DNA of 64,000 nucleotides from Bacteroides muris (ex Afrizal et al. 2022). GTDB lineage: Bacteria; Bacteroidota; Bacteroidia; Bacteroidales; Bacteroidaceae. A model generated the notes under the pieces. That model made no database searches. It was given only the letters and a program-made list of their open reading frames with translations, and was not told where the DNA came from. The DNA is taken from contig NZ_SRYZ01000002.1 in NCBI RefSeq assembly GCF_004793475.1, positions 62,001 to 126,000 on the forward strand, read 5' to 3'. Below are positions 53,357 to 62,214 of the stretch, piece by piece. Made by a program: the position numbers and the translations under genes. The first letter of the stretch is position 1, and every line of letters begins with the position of its first letter.

Positions 53357-55870
53357 ATGAGAATTAAATGGACTGTGCTGCTATACCTGTTGATGATATC
53401 CGGGCTGGCTCTGGCACAAAACACAGCAAATACTTCTTTCCAGGTTAAAGGTATTTTGCTCGACTCGCTTACTCAGGAAGGTGAACCTTATGCTACCATT
53501 AAAATCGTGAAGAAAGAGGCTCCTGCACGAGCCTTGAAAATGCTGGTAACAGACATGAAAGGTCGGTTTCAGGAAAAAGTATCCGGTACTGGCAACTTTG
53601 TGATAACCATCACTTCCGTGGGACGTACTCCTATCGTGAAGAACTTCTCTGTGAAGGCAGGAGAGAAAGTGGTGGACTTCGGCACGCTCTATGTCGTGGA
53701 TGCCTCCAATGAATTGGGACAGGTGGAAGTGGTGGCCCAAAAGCCTTTGGTGAAAGTAGATGTGGACAAGATAGAGTATAACATTGAAGATGATCCCGAC
53801 TCCAAGACGAACTCCGTGATAGAGATGCTTCGCAAAGTGCCTCTTGTGACGGTGGATGGCGAAGACAACATTCAAGTAAATGGCAGTAGCAGCTTCAAGG
53901 TACACGTCAACGGAAAACCCAACAACATGATGAGCAACAATCCCAAAGAGGTGCTTAAAAGTATGCCTGCCAATACAATCAAATATATAGAAGTGATTAC
54001 TTCTCCGGGAGCAAAATACGATGCCGAAGGAGTGGGAGGCATCCTCAACATCGTGACCGTGGGCAGTGGCTTCGAGGGATATACCGCTACTTTCAGTGCA
54101 CGGGTCAGCAATATGGGAATGGGTGGCGGCGCCTATGCCACCATCAAGCAGGGCAAGCTGACATTGACGGGCAACTACAACTATAGCTACAATAGCCAGC
54201 CTACCAGCTATTCGGAGAGCTATCGTGAAGATTATCAGTCTATCGAACAGAAGTATCTGGAATCTGCCAACTCCTCGGATAACAGTGGGCAGTTCCAGCA
54301 TGGCAATCTGGAAGCCAGTTATGAGATAGATACTTTGCGGCTTCTCACCATGTCTGTAGGCATGTATGGGGGAGGCAGCGACAGTGAGTCCAACGGCAAT
54401 ACCATAATGTGGAACGAGGCGCGTGACGAGAAGGCATACAGCTACCGCACACTCTCAGAAGGTGACGGATCGTGGTATTCCATCCGTGGAAATGTGGACT
54501 ACCAACGCATTTCCAAGAAGAACAAGAACCGTATGTTCACGCTTTCCTATAAAATCAACACACAGCCCGACAAGAGTGATTATTACAACCGATACTTGGA
54601 CCGTTATCAGGTGCCTGAGGTTTTCCAACTCTACAATTCGCACACATTCGGCAAAACCAATACGACGGAACATACCTTTCAGGCAGACTATACGACTCCT
54701 ATCGGCAAACTGCATACCGTGGAAGCGGGCGTGAAATATATCATCCGCAACAATGTCAGCGAGAACGACTTTTCGGAAGACAAGAGTGAGGATGGCAACG
54801 GAGAGTATCAGTACAACGAGGGCCGTAGCAGCCACTACAAGCATCTGAACGACATCTTGGCAGCTTACTTCGGGTATACGCTGCGCTACAAAGATTTCAC
54901 TTTCAAGCCCGGTGTGCGCTATGAGCATACGGCACAGGATGTACGATATCTTGTAGGGGCGGGAGAGGATTTCAAGGTGAATTTCAACGATGTGGTGCCT
55001 TCTGTTTCTTTGGGCATCAAGCTGGGACCCACGCAGACGCTGCGCGGAGGTTATGACATGCGTATCTACCGTCCCGGAATCTGGTATCTGAATCCTTACT
55101 TCGATGACCGCAATCCGATGTTCATCAGCCAAGGTAACTCTGAACTGGAGAGCGAGAAGAGCCATGCGTTCAACCTGAGCTACAGCAGTTTCTCTTCCAA
55201 GTTCAACATCAACGTGGCCTTGCGCCATTCGTTCAACAACAATGGAATCGAACGTGTGAGCCGTCTGATAGGTCCGGAGGGTGAGTCTTTCGGCGACCAC
55301 TTTGCTCCTGAGGGTGCTCTTTATAGCACTTATGCCAATATAGGCAAGAGCCGTAATACGAATATGAGTCTTTACTTCAATTGGAATGCATCTCCGAAGA
55401 CGCGTATTTATATCAACGGACGAGGAAATTATTCAGATATAAAGAGTCCGGCACAGGAATTGCATAATTACGGTTGGCAGGGCTCCATATACGGAGGAAT
55501 CCAGCACACTTTCCCGTGGAAATTGCGTGCGAGTCTGAATGGTGGCGGAAGCACGCCTTACATTTCTTTGCAGGGCAAAGGAAGCGGCTATTCTTACTAC
55601 AGTTTGAACGTGAATCGTTCGTTCCTGAAAGACCGTCTGACAGTCAGCGTATACGGTTCGAATCTCTTCTCCAAGTATAGGACTTTCGACAATACGACTT
55701 TTGGCGAAAACTTCTATTCTGCCAGTAAAAGCCGTTATGCCAACCGCTCGTTCGGCATGAGTGTCAGCTACCGCCTCGGTGAGTTGAAGGCCAGTGTGAA
55801 AAAAGCTGCCCGTTCCATCAGCAATGACGATGTGAAAGGTGGCGGCGGCAATTCGGGCGGCGGAGAGTAA
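53357..55870 (+). CDS. TonB-dependent receptor-like outer-membrane beta-barrel protein
   Basis: An 837-residue outer-membrane protein. The signal ends ALAQ, leaving Gln first. A carboxypeptidase-like domain of about 90 residues is followed by a plug-like domain (LRKVPLVTVDGEDNIQVNG, ITSPGAKYDAEGVGGILNIVT) and then a long barrel of the OMP_b-brl_3 type. No SusD partner lies beside it, so it is not a classical SusC. The Gly/Ser-rich C-terminal tail (GGGGNSGGGE) is unusual for a barrel, which normally ends in an aromatic residue. Ligand unknown. Confidence 0.83.
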   Translation: MRIKWTVLLYLLMISGLALAQNTANTSFQVKGILLDSLTQEGEPYATIKIVKKEAPARALKMLVTDMKGRFQEKVSGTGNFVITITSVGRTPIVKNFSVKAGEKVVDFGTLYVVDASNELGQVEVVAQKPLVKVDVDKIEYNIEDDPDSKTNSVIEMLRKVPLVTVDGEDNIQVNGSSSFKVHVNGKPNNMMSNNPKEVLKSMPANTIKYIEVITSPGAKYDAEGVGGILNIVTVGSGFEGYTATFSARVSNMGMGGGAYATIKQGKLTLTGNYNYSYNSQPTSYSESYREDYQSIEQKYLESANSSDNSGQFQHGNLEASYEIDTLRLLTMSVGMYGGGSDSESNGNTIMWNEARDEKAYSYRTLSEGDGSWYSIRGNVDYQRISKKNKNRMFTLSYKINTQPDKSDYYNRYLDRYQVPEVFQLYNSHTFGKTNTTEHTFQADYTTPIGKLHTVEAGVKYIIRNNVSENDFSEDKSEDGNGEYQYNEGRSSHYKHLNDILAAYFGYTLRYKDFTFKPGVRYEHTAQDVRYLVGAGEDFKVNFNDVVPSVSLGIKLGPTQTLRGGYDMRIYRPGIWYLNPYFDDRNPMFISQGNSELESEKSHAFNLSYSSFSSKFNINVALRHSFNNNGIERVSRLIGPEGESFGDHFAPEGALYSTYANIGKSRNTNMSLYFNWNASPKTRIYINGRGNYSDIKSPAQELHNYGWQGSIYGGIQHTFPWKLRASLNGGGSTPYISLQGKGSGYSYYSLNVNRSFLKDRLTVSVYGSNLFSKYRTFDNTTFGENFYSASKSRYANRSFGMSVSYRLGELKASVKKAARSISNDDVKGGGGNSGGGE

Positions 55871-55905
55871 ATTGCAGGTACGCCCTCTGTTTCGGACATA
55901 AAAGA

Positions 55906-55980
55906 AAAATTCCCCTTCCGGCATCACCCTTCCTTCATAAAGAAGAAAGAAGTGCGAATTCCGGAAGGGGAATTCTTTTT
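55906..55980. terminator. Terminator after the beta-barrel gene
   Basis: AAAATTCCCCTTCCGG (55906-55921) pairs with CCGGAAGGGGAATT and its T run (55961-55980). A 39-nt loop lies between the arms. Confidence 0.8.
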
Positions 55981-56116
55981 ACGCCTATTGAAGCGGTCGC
56001 AAGCAATAGGGTTGTTCGCTTGAAAGGTCTTTTCGGATTGAACTAGGTGTTTGTGAGTTATATTCCCTCAGAGCAAAACGATACCTGTTTCAACGAAACT
56101 CGTGGTTTTTACTACT

Positions 56117-56405
56117 GTCCACTAAAAATGGACAAGGTTAAAAATTGAATAAATTCGGTTCACTTGAATCATATCGGTTTTTGACATTTCTGAAATTCGA
56201 TTTGTCGAACAAGTTGCTGAGATGTGTTTTGTCAGTCAGAGAGATTCCGAGAATTTAGAGAACTTCATAGACGCTGCGTTCTAATTTCATATCGCGTTGG
56301 ATTATTGCTACTAAGCAGTAAGTGATTATCGCACAATAGATTTGTATGCGTACAGCGTTTTCTGATGTACCCCAAAACTTCTTAATCCTGAGGTGTTGTT
56401 TAACT
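56117..56405 (-). pseudogene. IS4-family transposase C-terminal relic
   Basis: On the minus strand a frame from about 56405 reads KQHLRIKKFWGTSENAVRI, then YCAIITYCLVAIIQRDMKLE, the C-terminal region of IS4-type transposases. A TAA interrupts the frame after VYEVL where CAA (Gln) is expected. It continues ILGISLTDKTHLSNLFDKSN to a stop at 56138. The word TGTCCATTTTTAGTGGACAG just beyond it (56117-56136) looks like the element's terminal repeat. The 5' two-thirds of the gene are gone. A perfect GCTCTCGCT/AGCGAGAGC hairpin lies at the truncation edge (56412-56435). Confidence 0.75.
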
Positions 56406-56499
56406 ATTTGAAGCTCTCGCTGTAATAGCGAGAGCTTCAAGTAGTTATGAAAATAAAAAAGAGGATTTCCCCGAAGAAAAATCCTCTAAAGTAAACTTG

Positions 56500-56581
56500 T
56501 GCGGGTGATAGGACTCGAACCTACACGCCTCACGGCACCAGATCCTAAGTCTGGCGCGGCTGCCAATTACGCCACACCCGC
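56500..56581 (-). tRNA. tRNA-Leu (anticodon TAG)
   Basis: An 82-nt tRNA with a long variable arm. The acceptor GCGGGTG pairs with CACCCGC, the anticodon stem CCAGA/TCTGG encloses CTTAGGA with anticodon TAG, and the T arm holds GGTTCGAGTCC. CCA is not encoded. A consensus promoter precedes it. Confidence 0.94.
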
Positions 56582-56604
56582 GGGGTAATTCCATTTAGCG
56601 GTGG

Positions 56605-56635
56605 CAAAGGTAGGAAAAATTTTCATTTTGGCAAA
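56605..56635 (-). promoter_or_regulatory. Consensus promoter of tRNA-Leu
   Basis: On the minus strand TTTG (56632-56635), a 19-bp spacer and TACCTTTG (56605-56612) have the same layout as the tRNA-Glu promoter. Confidence 0.8.
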
Positions 56636-56656
56636 CAGTTTGAAGAATAAAGTCTT

Positions 56657-57673
56657 TTATGGGTTTACTTTCAGTAGCTTTCTTGCCTCCTCAATGATGG
56701 TGTCCAAGCCATTGTTCTCATCTTCTTTACTCATATCCACTTTCTTGTCCGGGTCGATGCCGAACTCGATATGCTGCTTTTGGGCATCGAGATGCGGGCT
56801 GGCAGAAAATCGCACTCCCCATCCGTTGGGCAGTTCCGAAGAGAATGGCAGGCCCGACCCTCCGCCGGTTTTATCGCCAACCAGGGTGACATTGGGAAAA
56901 CAGCGCATGGAATTGACAAAATCATTGGTTGCGCTATAGGAATGACGGTTGGTCAGGACAATTACTTTTTTTTGCCAGCGGATACTGTTGGAGGGTTCCA
57001 CATGAATGGGAGTCGGATCTGAAAAATCGCTATGGCCTTTGCCGGTCTTGTGCTGAATATATCCCGTCAGTACTTTTTCATTCGTGAAGCGTTGTGCCAT
57101 TCGGGTGGCGTTTGTCAGGTTGCCGCCACCATTGTTGCGCACGTCGATAATCAGGCCGTTGCAAGCGGAAAGGTATAACAGAATCTCATCCAGGTTGCCG
57201 TTTCCGATGCCACTGGAGAAATCACCGTAATAGATATATCCTATGTTGTCTTCCAAGATGGTATATTTGGCGCCTCCGGCAATGCGGTAGTCTCTTCCCA
57301 GGTATTTTTCAATGATACTTTCGTTGAAGTTACGAGGATAATCCAGATACCAGTCCCAGTAGCGTGCCGTGTTGGAAGAAGAGTACAGGTTGACATGTCC
57401 GTCTTTCAGTTCGGCGAGCATGTTGCCCAATATTTCAAATAGACCGTCGTAGCTCATTCCCGGGGTAATGAGCGGCTGGTACTTGTCGTGGATGGCATCC
57501 CAGTCTATTTGCTTGTAGTCCAAGAAGCAGTACTGTTCGTCTATTATCTTCCACAAAGCTTCGAAATTGCCTTGTGGGGTATTGCTGAACTCTTCCTCAC
57601 GAATACATCCGCTCGATAGGGGCAGCAACGTGAGCAGGATGCTCCAAATTCTTAAGAGATATCTTCTTTTCAT
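56657..57673 (-). CDS. S41 family peptidase lipoprotein
   Basis: I start at ATG 57673 (MKRRYLLRIW), 338 residues; ATGs at 57679 and 57691 are also in frame. A lipoprotein signal ends SSGC. The N-terminal helical part is followed by the tail-specific protease core: VRNNGGGNL, then the catalytic region with NRHSYSATNDF, where the expected Ser is in SYSATN, and GDKTGGGSG. It may degrade or process envelope proteins. No clear PDZ domain is visible. It follows the DUF3316 gene and is probably in its transcript. Confidence 0.83.
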   Translation of the reverse strand: MKRRYLLRIWSILLTLLPLSSGCIREEEFSNTPQGNFEALWKIIDEQYCFLDYKQIDWDAIHDKYQPLITPGMSYDGLFEILGNMLAELKDGHVNLYSSSNTARYWDWYLDYPRNFNESIIEKYLGRDYRIAGGAKYTILEDNIGYIYYGDFSSGIGNGNLDEILLYLSACNGLIIDVRNNGGGNLTNATRMAQRFTNEKVLTGYIQHKTGKGHSDFSDPTPIHVEPSNSIRWQKKVIVLTNRHSYSATNDFVNSMRCFPNVTLVGDKTGGGSGLPFSSELPNGWGVRFSASPHLDAQKQHIEFGIDPDKKVDMSKEDENNGLDTIIEEARKLLKVNP

Positions 57674-57709
57674 GCACATTATCCTTATCATTTATCATCT
57701 TGTCACTTT

Positions 57710-58564
57710 TTACTTTCTCTTGTTGGGAAACAGATAGAGTTCCTTTACGAACCCCACCATGAATACGTGCGAGTAAGTATGTGTCTTTATTTCGTTCACA
57801 TTGGACTGCTGTGCATCCCAGATGTAGGCAAAACGCATCCGGGCATGCCCCACCGGAAAGTCGGCGGTCAGCATTTGTCTCAGAGAGGGCTGGTTGTGCA
57901 GGGAGGTGAAGTTCACTACTCCGTCCCAATGTCCCAACGTAAATATCTCGTAATAGGACTGTCCATAGTTGGGCATGAACATGATGCCTGCCAAGGGAAG
58001 ATTCATCTGATAGCGTAATGTGATGGGACGGTTCTTGATACGCAAGTTCCAAATGGCCATTCCCGATGCCGCAAGGTTGATATAGGCACGTGCTTGGGCG
58101 GGGTTGTTGCCGTTGCGCAGATTATAGACAAAACCGCCGTTGAAGTCGCCGACTCCTCCGGCAAGCAGCTTGAAGTTGCTTGTGATGGGGAAGTTGTAGT
58201 GCAGGCCGTAGTTCCAGTTTGCCAGTCCGGAGAATGTATTGTTGTTGTCTACTTTGTTGTGTGTGTACCCCAAGTCTGCCTGGAAGAAAGTTTGCAGAGA
58301 GACGTTGCCTCCCATCAGCCGCGTCATCCGCATGCTTTCGCGGGAGATACGGAAATCGATTCCCTTGTACTCCTGAGGCGAAAGATAAGTGTCGAACACG
58401 TTGGTGAGGCCGACACCATACATGGTGGCACGGGTGATGATACGGTTGCGGTTGGTGGAGTCAGCCCGTAGCTCCCGGTCGATGCCGCATCGTGCTTCTT
58501 GTGCTTTCAGTCCGGCACTTCCCAAGAGCAGGCCGCATAAAATTATTATCTTGTATACGTACAT
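57710..58564 (-). CDS. DUF3316 family exported protein
   Basis: A 284-residue exported protein with a signal ending LKAQ, leaving Gln first. The rest alternates hydrophobic and polar residues with many aromatic strand ends (YGLHYNFPITSNFKLLAGG), as in a small outer-membrane beta-barrel. The family is unnamed. It lies 13 bp downstream of the topoisomerase IV gene on the same strand, an arrangement I associate with Bacteroides, with no known functional link. Confidence 0.75.
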   Translation of the reverse strand: MYVYKIIILCGLLLGSAGLKAQEARCGIDRELRADSTNRNRIITRATMYGVGLTNVFDTYLSPQEYKGIDFRISRESMRMTRLMGGNVSLQTFFQADLGYTHNKVDNNNTFSGLANWNYGLHYNFPITSNFKLLAGGVGDFNGGFVYNLRNGNNPAQARAYINLAASGMAIWNLRIKNRPITLRYQMNLPLAGIMFMPNYGQSYYEIFTLGHWDGVVNFTSLHNQPSLRQMLTADFPVGHARMRFAYIWDAQQSNVNEIKTHTYSHVFMVGFVKELYLFPNKRK

Positions 58565-58577
58565 ATCCGGTCCTCCA

Positions 58578-61259
58578 TCAAAACAGTTTCATCTGTCCTG
58601 TCATCTCGTCCAGTATGTCCCCTTCGCTTTTACCGTGGTCGGGGTCCAGAATTTCCGGTTCTTCATCCGCTTCCTGCTCTTCGGTTGCCTGCGAGGGTTC
58701 CGGTTGGCGGGTAGGCTCCAGTTCGTTGATGGTTTCTACGGTATAGGTGGTCAGTCGCTTGCCTTTTGCCTTGAAGCCTTTCACGGCGATGAATTCGTCG
58801 GCTTCCACTATCATCGGTTCCCGGAAACTGTCGTGACCACCAAACATGACTTCTAAACGCGGGTAGTATTCGTCTGTCAGCAGAATAAGGCTGCTGTTCT
58901 TGTTTTCTCCCAGATAGTTCTGTTTACGGGCGGTTGCCTCGAAGCAGAAACGCTTGATATAAGGGTAGTTCTGCTGGTCGGCATCGTAAAGTACGGCAGT
59001 CCATACCTTGTTCGGGTCGTATTTTTCCAATACGCGTATGCCATCGTCGTAGTGGTTGTTCAGGTCGAAGTTGGTTACATAGAACTCTCCGCTGTTCTGT
59101 ACGACGAGAATGGTATCTTCGCTCTGGAACTCTCCGAGGTATTCTCCGCGGCCATCGTAGTTGAGGCGCAGCACGTCGCGGTCGAACCACACTTTCCGTC
59201 CGCCCAGTGTGGAGCCGCCGCGCTGTTTCAGGGATATTTTGTGTACGGGGAGTTTCGTGAGGATGTTGCCCATGGCCTGCCGTCCCTTGATATTGATAGC
59301 GCTGAAATCCTCCTCGAAGATGATGCGGCGTACGCGGGGATTGGGTTTCAGGGTCACCTTGATGATTTCGGCTTCACCGTTGGGATTGGCGGTGAAGTAG
59401 GTGATGCGGGAATCGGGGGTACCTTGTGTCACATCGTATTCGCGGTCGCGCACCACGGAAGTGACGGCAAAGCGCTTGATATAGCTTGTTCCTTCCTTGC
59501 CGTCGCGGTAGCAGACGTTGTAGATGGTACGTTTGTCGTTCTTCTTGAAGATGTTGGCATAGAGTATGTTCTTGCCCACGAATTTCTTGTCGGCCACCGG
59601 TGTGATGATGTATTTCCCGTCGCGGAAGAAGATGATAACGTCGTCTATGGGCGAGCAGTTGCCTATGAATTCGTCTTTCTTCAATCCAGTTCCAATGAAA
59701 CCCTCTTCGCGGTTGATGTACAGTTTTTCGTTGGCTTCGATGACTTTGGTTGCTTCGATGGTGTCGAAGTTACGCAGTTCCGTGCGGCGGGGGAAGGCTT
59801 TGCCGTACTTGTCCTTCAGCATACGGAACCAGTCGACGGTATATTCCACGATGTTTGCCAGATGGCGGTCTATCTCCTCTACGTCCTTTCGCATGCGTGC
59901 TATCAGCTCCTCTGCCTTGTCGGAGTTGAACTTGAGGATGCGTGCCATCTTTATTTCCATCAGCCGGAGGATGTCTTCCTTGCTCACTTCGCGGATAAAA
60001 GTCGGGTAGTAGGGAGTCAGGCGCTCATCGATATGTTCGCAGGCGGCATCCATGTTTTTGGCTTGTTCAAACTCCTTGTCCTTGTAGATACGTTCTTCGA
60101 TGAATATCTTTTCGAGCGAAGCGAAGTGCAGGCTTTCCAGTATTTCGCCCTTGCGGATTTCCAATTCCTGGCGCAGCAGTGCCAACGTATTGTCGACTGA
60201 TTTGCGCAACACGTCGCTTACGGTGAGGAAGTGCGGCTTTTGCTCGTCGATGACGCAGCAGTTGGGAGAGATGCTCACTTCACAGTCGGTGAAGGCATAG
60301 AGGGCATCGATGGTCTTGTCCGACGATACGCCCGGAGCCAGATGCACCAGTATTTCCACGTTGTCGGATGTCAGGTCCTCTACCTTACGTATCTTGATTT
60401 TTCCTTTCTCGCTGGCCTTTACGATGGAGTCGCATACGCTGGCCACCGTTTTCCCGTAGGGGATTTCCTTGATGGCAAGTGTCTTGTTGTCTATCTTCTC
60501 TATTTTGGAACGTACGCGTACCGCACCGCCGCGTTCGCCGTCGTTGTATTTGGAAACATCGATACTGCCCCCGGTCTGGAAGTCGGGGTAGAGCTTGAAT
60601 TCCTCGTTGTGCAGGTAACTGATGGAAGCGTCGCACAGTTCATTGAAGTTGTGCGGCAATATCTTGGACGACAGGCCTACGGCGATGCCCTCCACGCCTT
60701 GCGCAAGCAGCAGTGGAAATTTTACCGGTAGTGTCACCGGCTCTTTGTTTCGTCCGTCGTAAGAGAGTTTCCATTCGGTGGTTTTGGGATTGAATACTAC
60801 GTCCAATGCAAACTTGGAGAGGCGTGCTTCGATATAACGGGGGGCAGCGGCGCTGTCTCCCGTCAGAATGTTGCCCCAGTTTCCTTGGCAATCTACGAGC
60901 AAGTCCTTTTGTCCCAGCTGCACCAGCGCATCGCCGATGGAAGCATCGCCATGCGGATGGAACTGCATGGTATGCCCTACGATGTTCGCCACTTTGTTGT
61001 AGCGTCCGTCTTCCATGCGGCGCATGGAGTGGAGGATACGCCGTTGCACGGGCTTCAGACCGTCCATGATATGGGGGACGGCACGTTCCAATATGACGTA
61101 TGAGGCATAGTCCAGAAACCAATTCTGGTACATGCCGCTCAGTTGGTGCTTTACGTTGGCATCCTTTGCGTCTGCAGGTTTGTAATCCGAATGTTCTTCT
61201 CTTCCGGTCGGGAGTTCTTTGTCCAAATCATCTTTCGGTGCTTCAAAATCTTCGCTCAT
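58578..61259 (-). CDS. parC: DNA topoisomerase IV subunit A
   Basis: An 893-residue GyrA/ParC family protein. The winged-helix breakage domain holds the catalytic Tyr142 (APRYIEARL) and the quinolone region HPHGDASIGD with Ser107 intact. A coiled-coil gate and a C-terminal beta-pinwheel follow. I prefer ParC over GyrA because the GyrA-box (QRRGGKG type) is not evident; TLKQRGGSTLG-like residues at KISLKQRGGSTLG are only a partial match. The acidic tail (EEQEADEEPEIL) is extra. The protein separates linked chromosomes. Confidence 0.87.
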   Translation of the reverse strand: MSEDFEAPKDDLDKELPTGREEHSDYKPADAKDANVKHQLSGMYQNWFLDYASYVILERAVPHIMDGLKPVQRRILHSMRRMEDGRYNKVANIVGHTMQFHPHGDASIGDALVQLGQKDLLVDCQGNWGNILTGDSAAAPRYIEARLSKFALDVVFNPKTTEWKLSYDGRNKEPVTLPVKFPLLLAQGVEGIAVGLSSKILPHNFNELCDASISYLHNEEFKLYPDFQTGGSIDVSKYNDGERGGAVRVRSKIEKIDNKTLAIKEIPYGKTVASVCDSIVKASEKGKIKIRKVEDLTSDNVEILVHLAPGVSSDKTIDALYAFTDCEVSISPNCCVIDEQKPHFLTVSDVLRKSVDNTLALLRQELEIRKGEILESLHFASLEKIFIEERIYKDKEFEQAKNMDAACEHIDERLTPYYPTFIREVSKEDILRLMEIKMARILKFNSDKAEELIARMRKDVEEIDRHLANIVEYTVDWFRMLKDKYGKAFPRRTELRNFDTIEATKVIEANEKLYINREEGFIGTGLKKDEFIGNCSPIDDVIIFFRDGKYIITPVADKKFVGKNILYANIFKKNDKRTIYNVCYRDGKEGTSYIKRFAVTSVVRDREYDVTQGTPDSRITYFTANPNGEAEIIKVTLKPNPRVRRIIFEEDFSAINIKGRQAMGNILTKLPVHKISLKQRGGSTLGGRKVWFDRDVLRLNYDGRGEYLGEFQSEDTILVVQNSGEFYVTNFDLNNHYDDGIRVLEKYDPNKVWTAVLYDADQQNYPYIKRFCFEATARKQNYLGENKNSSLILLTDEYYPRLEVMFGGHDSFREPMIVEADEFIAVKGFKAKGKRLTTYTVETINELEPTRQPEPSQATEEQEADEEPEILDPDHGKSEGDILDEMTGQMKLF

Positions 61260-61402
61260 ATTTGTTCGGGAATTGTCTATTCTATGATATTGCTGGTTTT
61301 CCAGTTGCAGGCAAAAATACTAATTTAATTCTATATATAGGAAACCGGTGCGATAGTTTTTTAGCAGTATGCCTCGACGCACCGGTGTTTGCCTGGCTGC
61401 AT

Positions 61403-61710
61403 TCAATGCTCAATTTGCTGTGAGCCGGTATTCGGTCCGCAGACCACCAGTTTCCCGTCCGGTTGGATGTCTGCGGGGTCGATGAATGCCATTCGTTCGT
61501 CGCCGGTGGCTTCGGTACGTCCATGATAGACACAGTAGAGCCGGTTGCGAATATTGATGAGCATGCAATGCCCGGTTCCGGTCACGATGCCGCCTTGCTC
61601 TGTGTTCTTTTGCAGCACCGGATTGTTGGCGGCCTTACTATGGATGGCTTCTTTGAATAGGCCGCTTGCAGTGCGGTTGTCCGCAGGAAGTAATCAGGGA
61701 AGTATGCCGG
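61403..61710 (-). pseudogene. GH43-like glycoside hydrolase C-terminal relic
   Basis: A minus-strand frame ending at 61403 reads LFKEAIHSKAANNPVLQKN, then GTGHCMLINIRNRLYCVYHG and MAFIDPADIQPDGKLV, typical of the last blade of GH43 enzymes. Upstream, a different frame gives YFPDYF, so at least one frameshift separates them, and everything further N-terminal is gone. It lies just upstream of parC and is not expected to be expressed. Confidence 0.6.
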
Positions 61711-61771
61711 CTTTTAGATGACGATGTCCTATAATTTTATTGTCGGTTCTTGCGGGTCGGGTGGCTTGCTA

Positions 61772-61805
61772 TACCCCCCTTCCTGATACCTTCTGAGAGG
61801 GGGTA
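61772..61805. repeat. G/C hairpin upstream of array C
   Basis: TACCCCC (61772-61778) pairs with GGGGGTA (61799-61805) over a 20-nt loop. It directly precedes the 22-bp periodic array. Confidence 0.5.
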
Positions 61806-61810
61806 CAATG

Positions 61811-61898
61811 AGTCAGGGACTGAATGGCATTCAGTCCCTGAGTGAAAGGCTTTCAGTCCCTGACTGAATCACGTTCGTTCAGCGAGTGAGATGGGAAG
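61811..61898. repeat. 22-bp periodic array C (4 units)
   Basis: Units start at 61811, 61833, 61855 and 61877, exactly 22 bp apart. Units 2 and 3 share AGTCCCTGA, and unit 1 carries its near-complement AGTCAGGGACT. TTCAGT/ACTGAA forms a dyad across the joints. The rest of the 495-bp gene-free stretch 61720-62214 shows only the glyS promoter. Confidence 0.78.
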
Positions 61899-62129
61899 AT
61901 GTGTGAATGCAAGCGGATTATACTCGTATTTGTAATATAATATGAGTGGGCGCTAGGCCGGGGCTCTTTCTCCCGCGTGGCTGGCAGAATCGCAGTTATG
62001 ACCTTCGTGCAACATGCCAGTTTCGTTAATCATCGTCCGATTGGGCGGATAAATATTCCCTGATTCAATTCATCCGACAGGCATATGTGCCGTTTCTATT
62101 GTTGGTAATAAGATAAATTAATACCCTCC

Positions 62130-62162
62130 TTGTCCTACTTACGATATAAATCCCTATCTTTG
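62130..62162 (+). promoter_or_regulatory. Promoter of glyS
   Basis: TTG (62130-62132), a 22-bp spacer and TATCTTTG (62155-62162) fit the Bacteroides pattern, 52 bp before the glyS ATG. Confidence 0.6.
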
Positions 62163-62214
62163 TGGCGCTTTTTAGCTGAAAATAAGATTCAAATTAATTT
62201 AGATACAACAGAAA

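Noticed and set aside
59052-60200. Long open frame antisense to parC (382 codons)
   Set aside because: It lies wholly inside a well-conserved gene, has the composition of a shadow frame and shows no domain. The same holds for long frames antisense to gpmI (10397-11557) and to the susCD relic (7100-8257).
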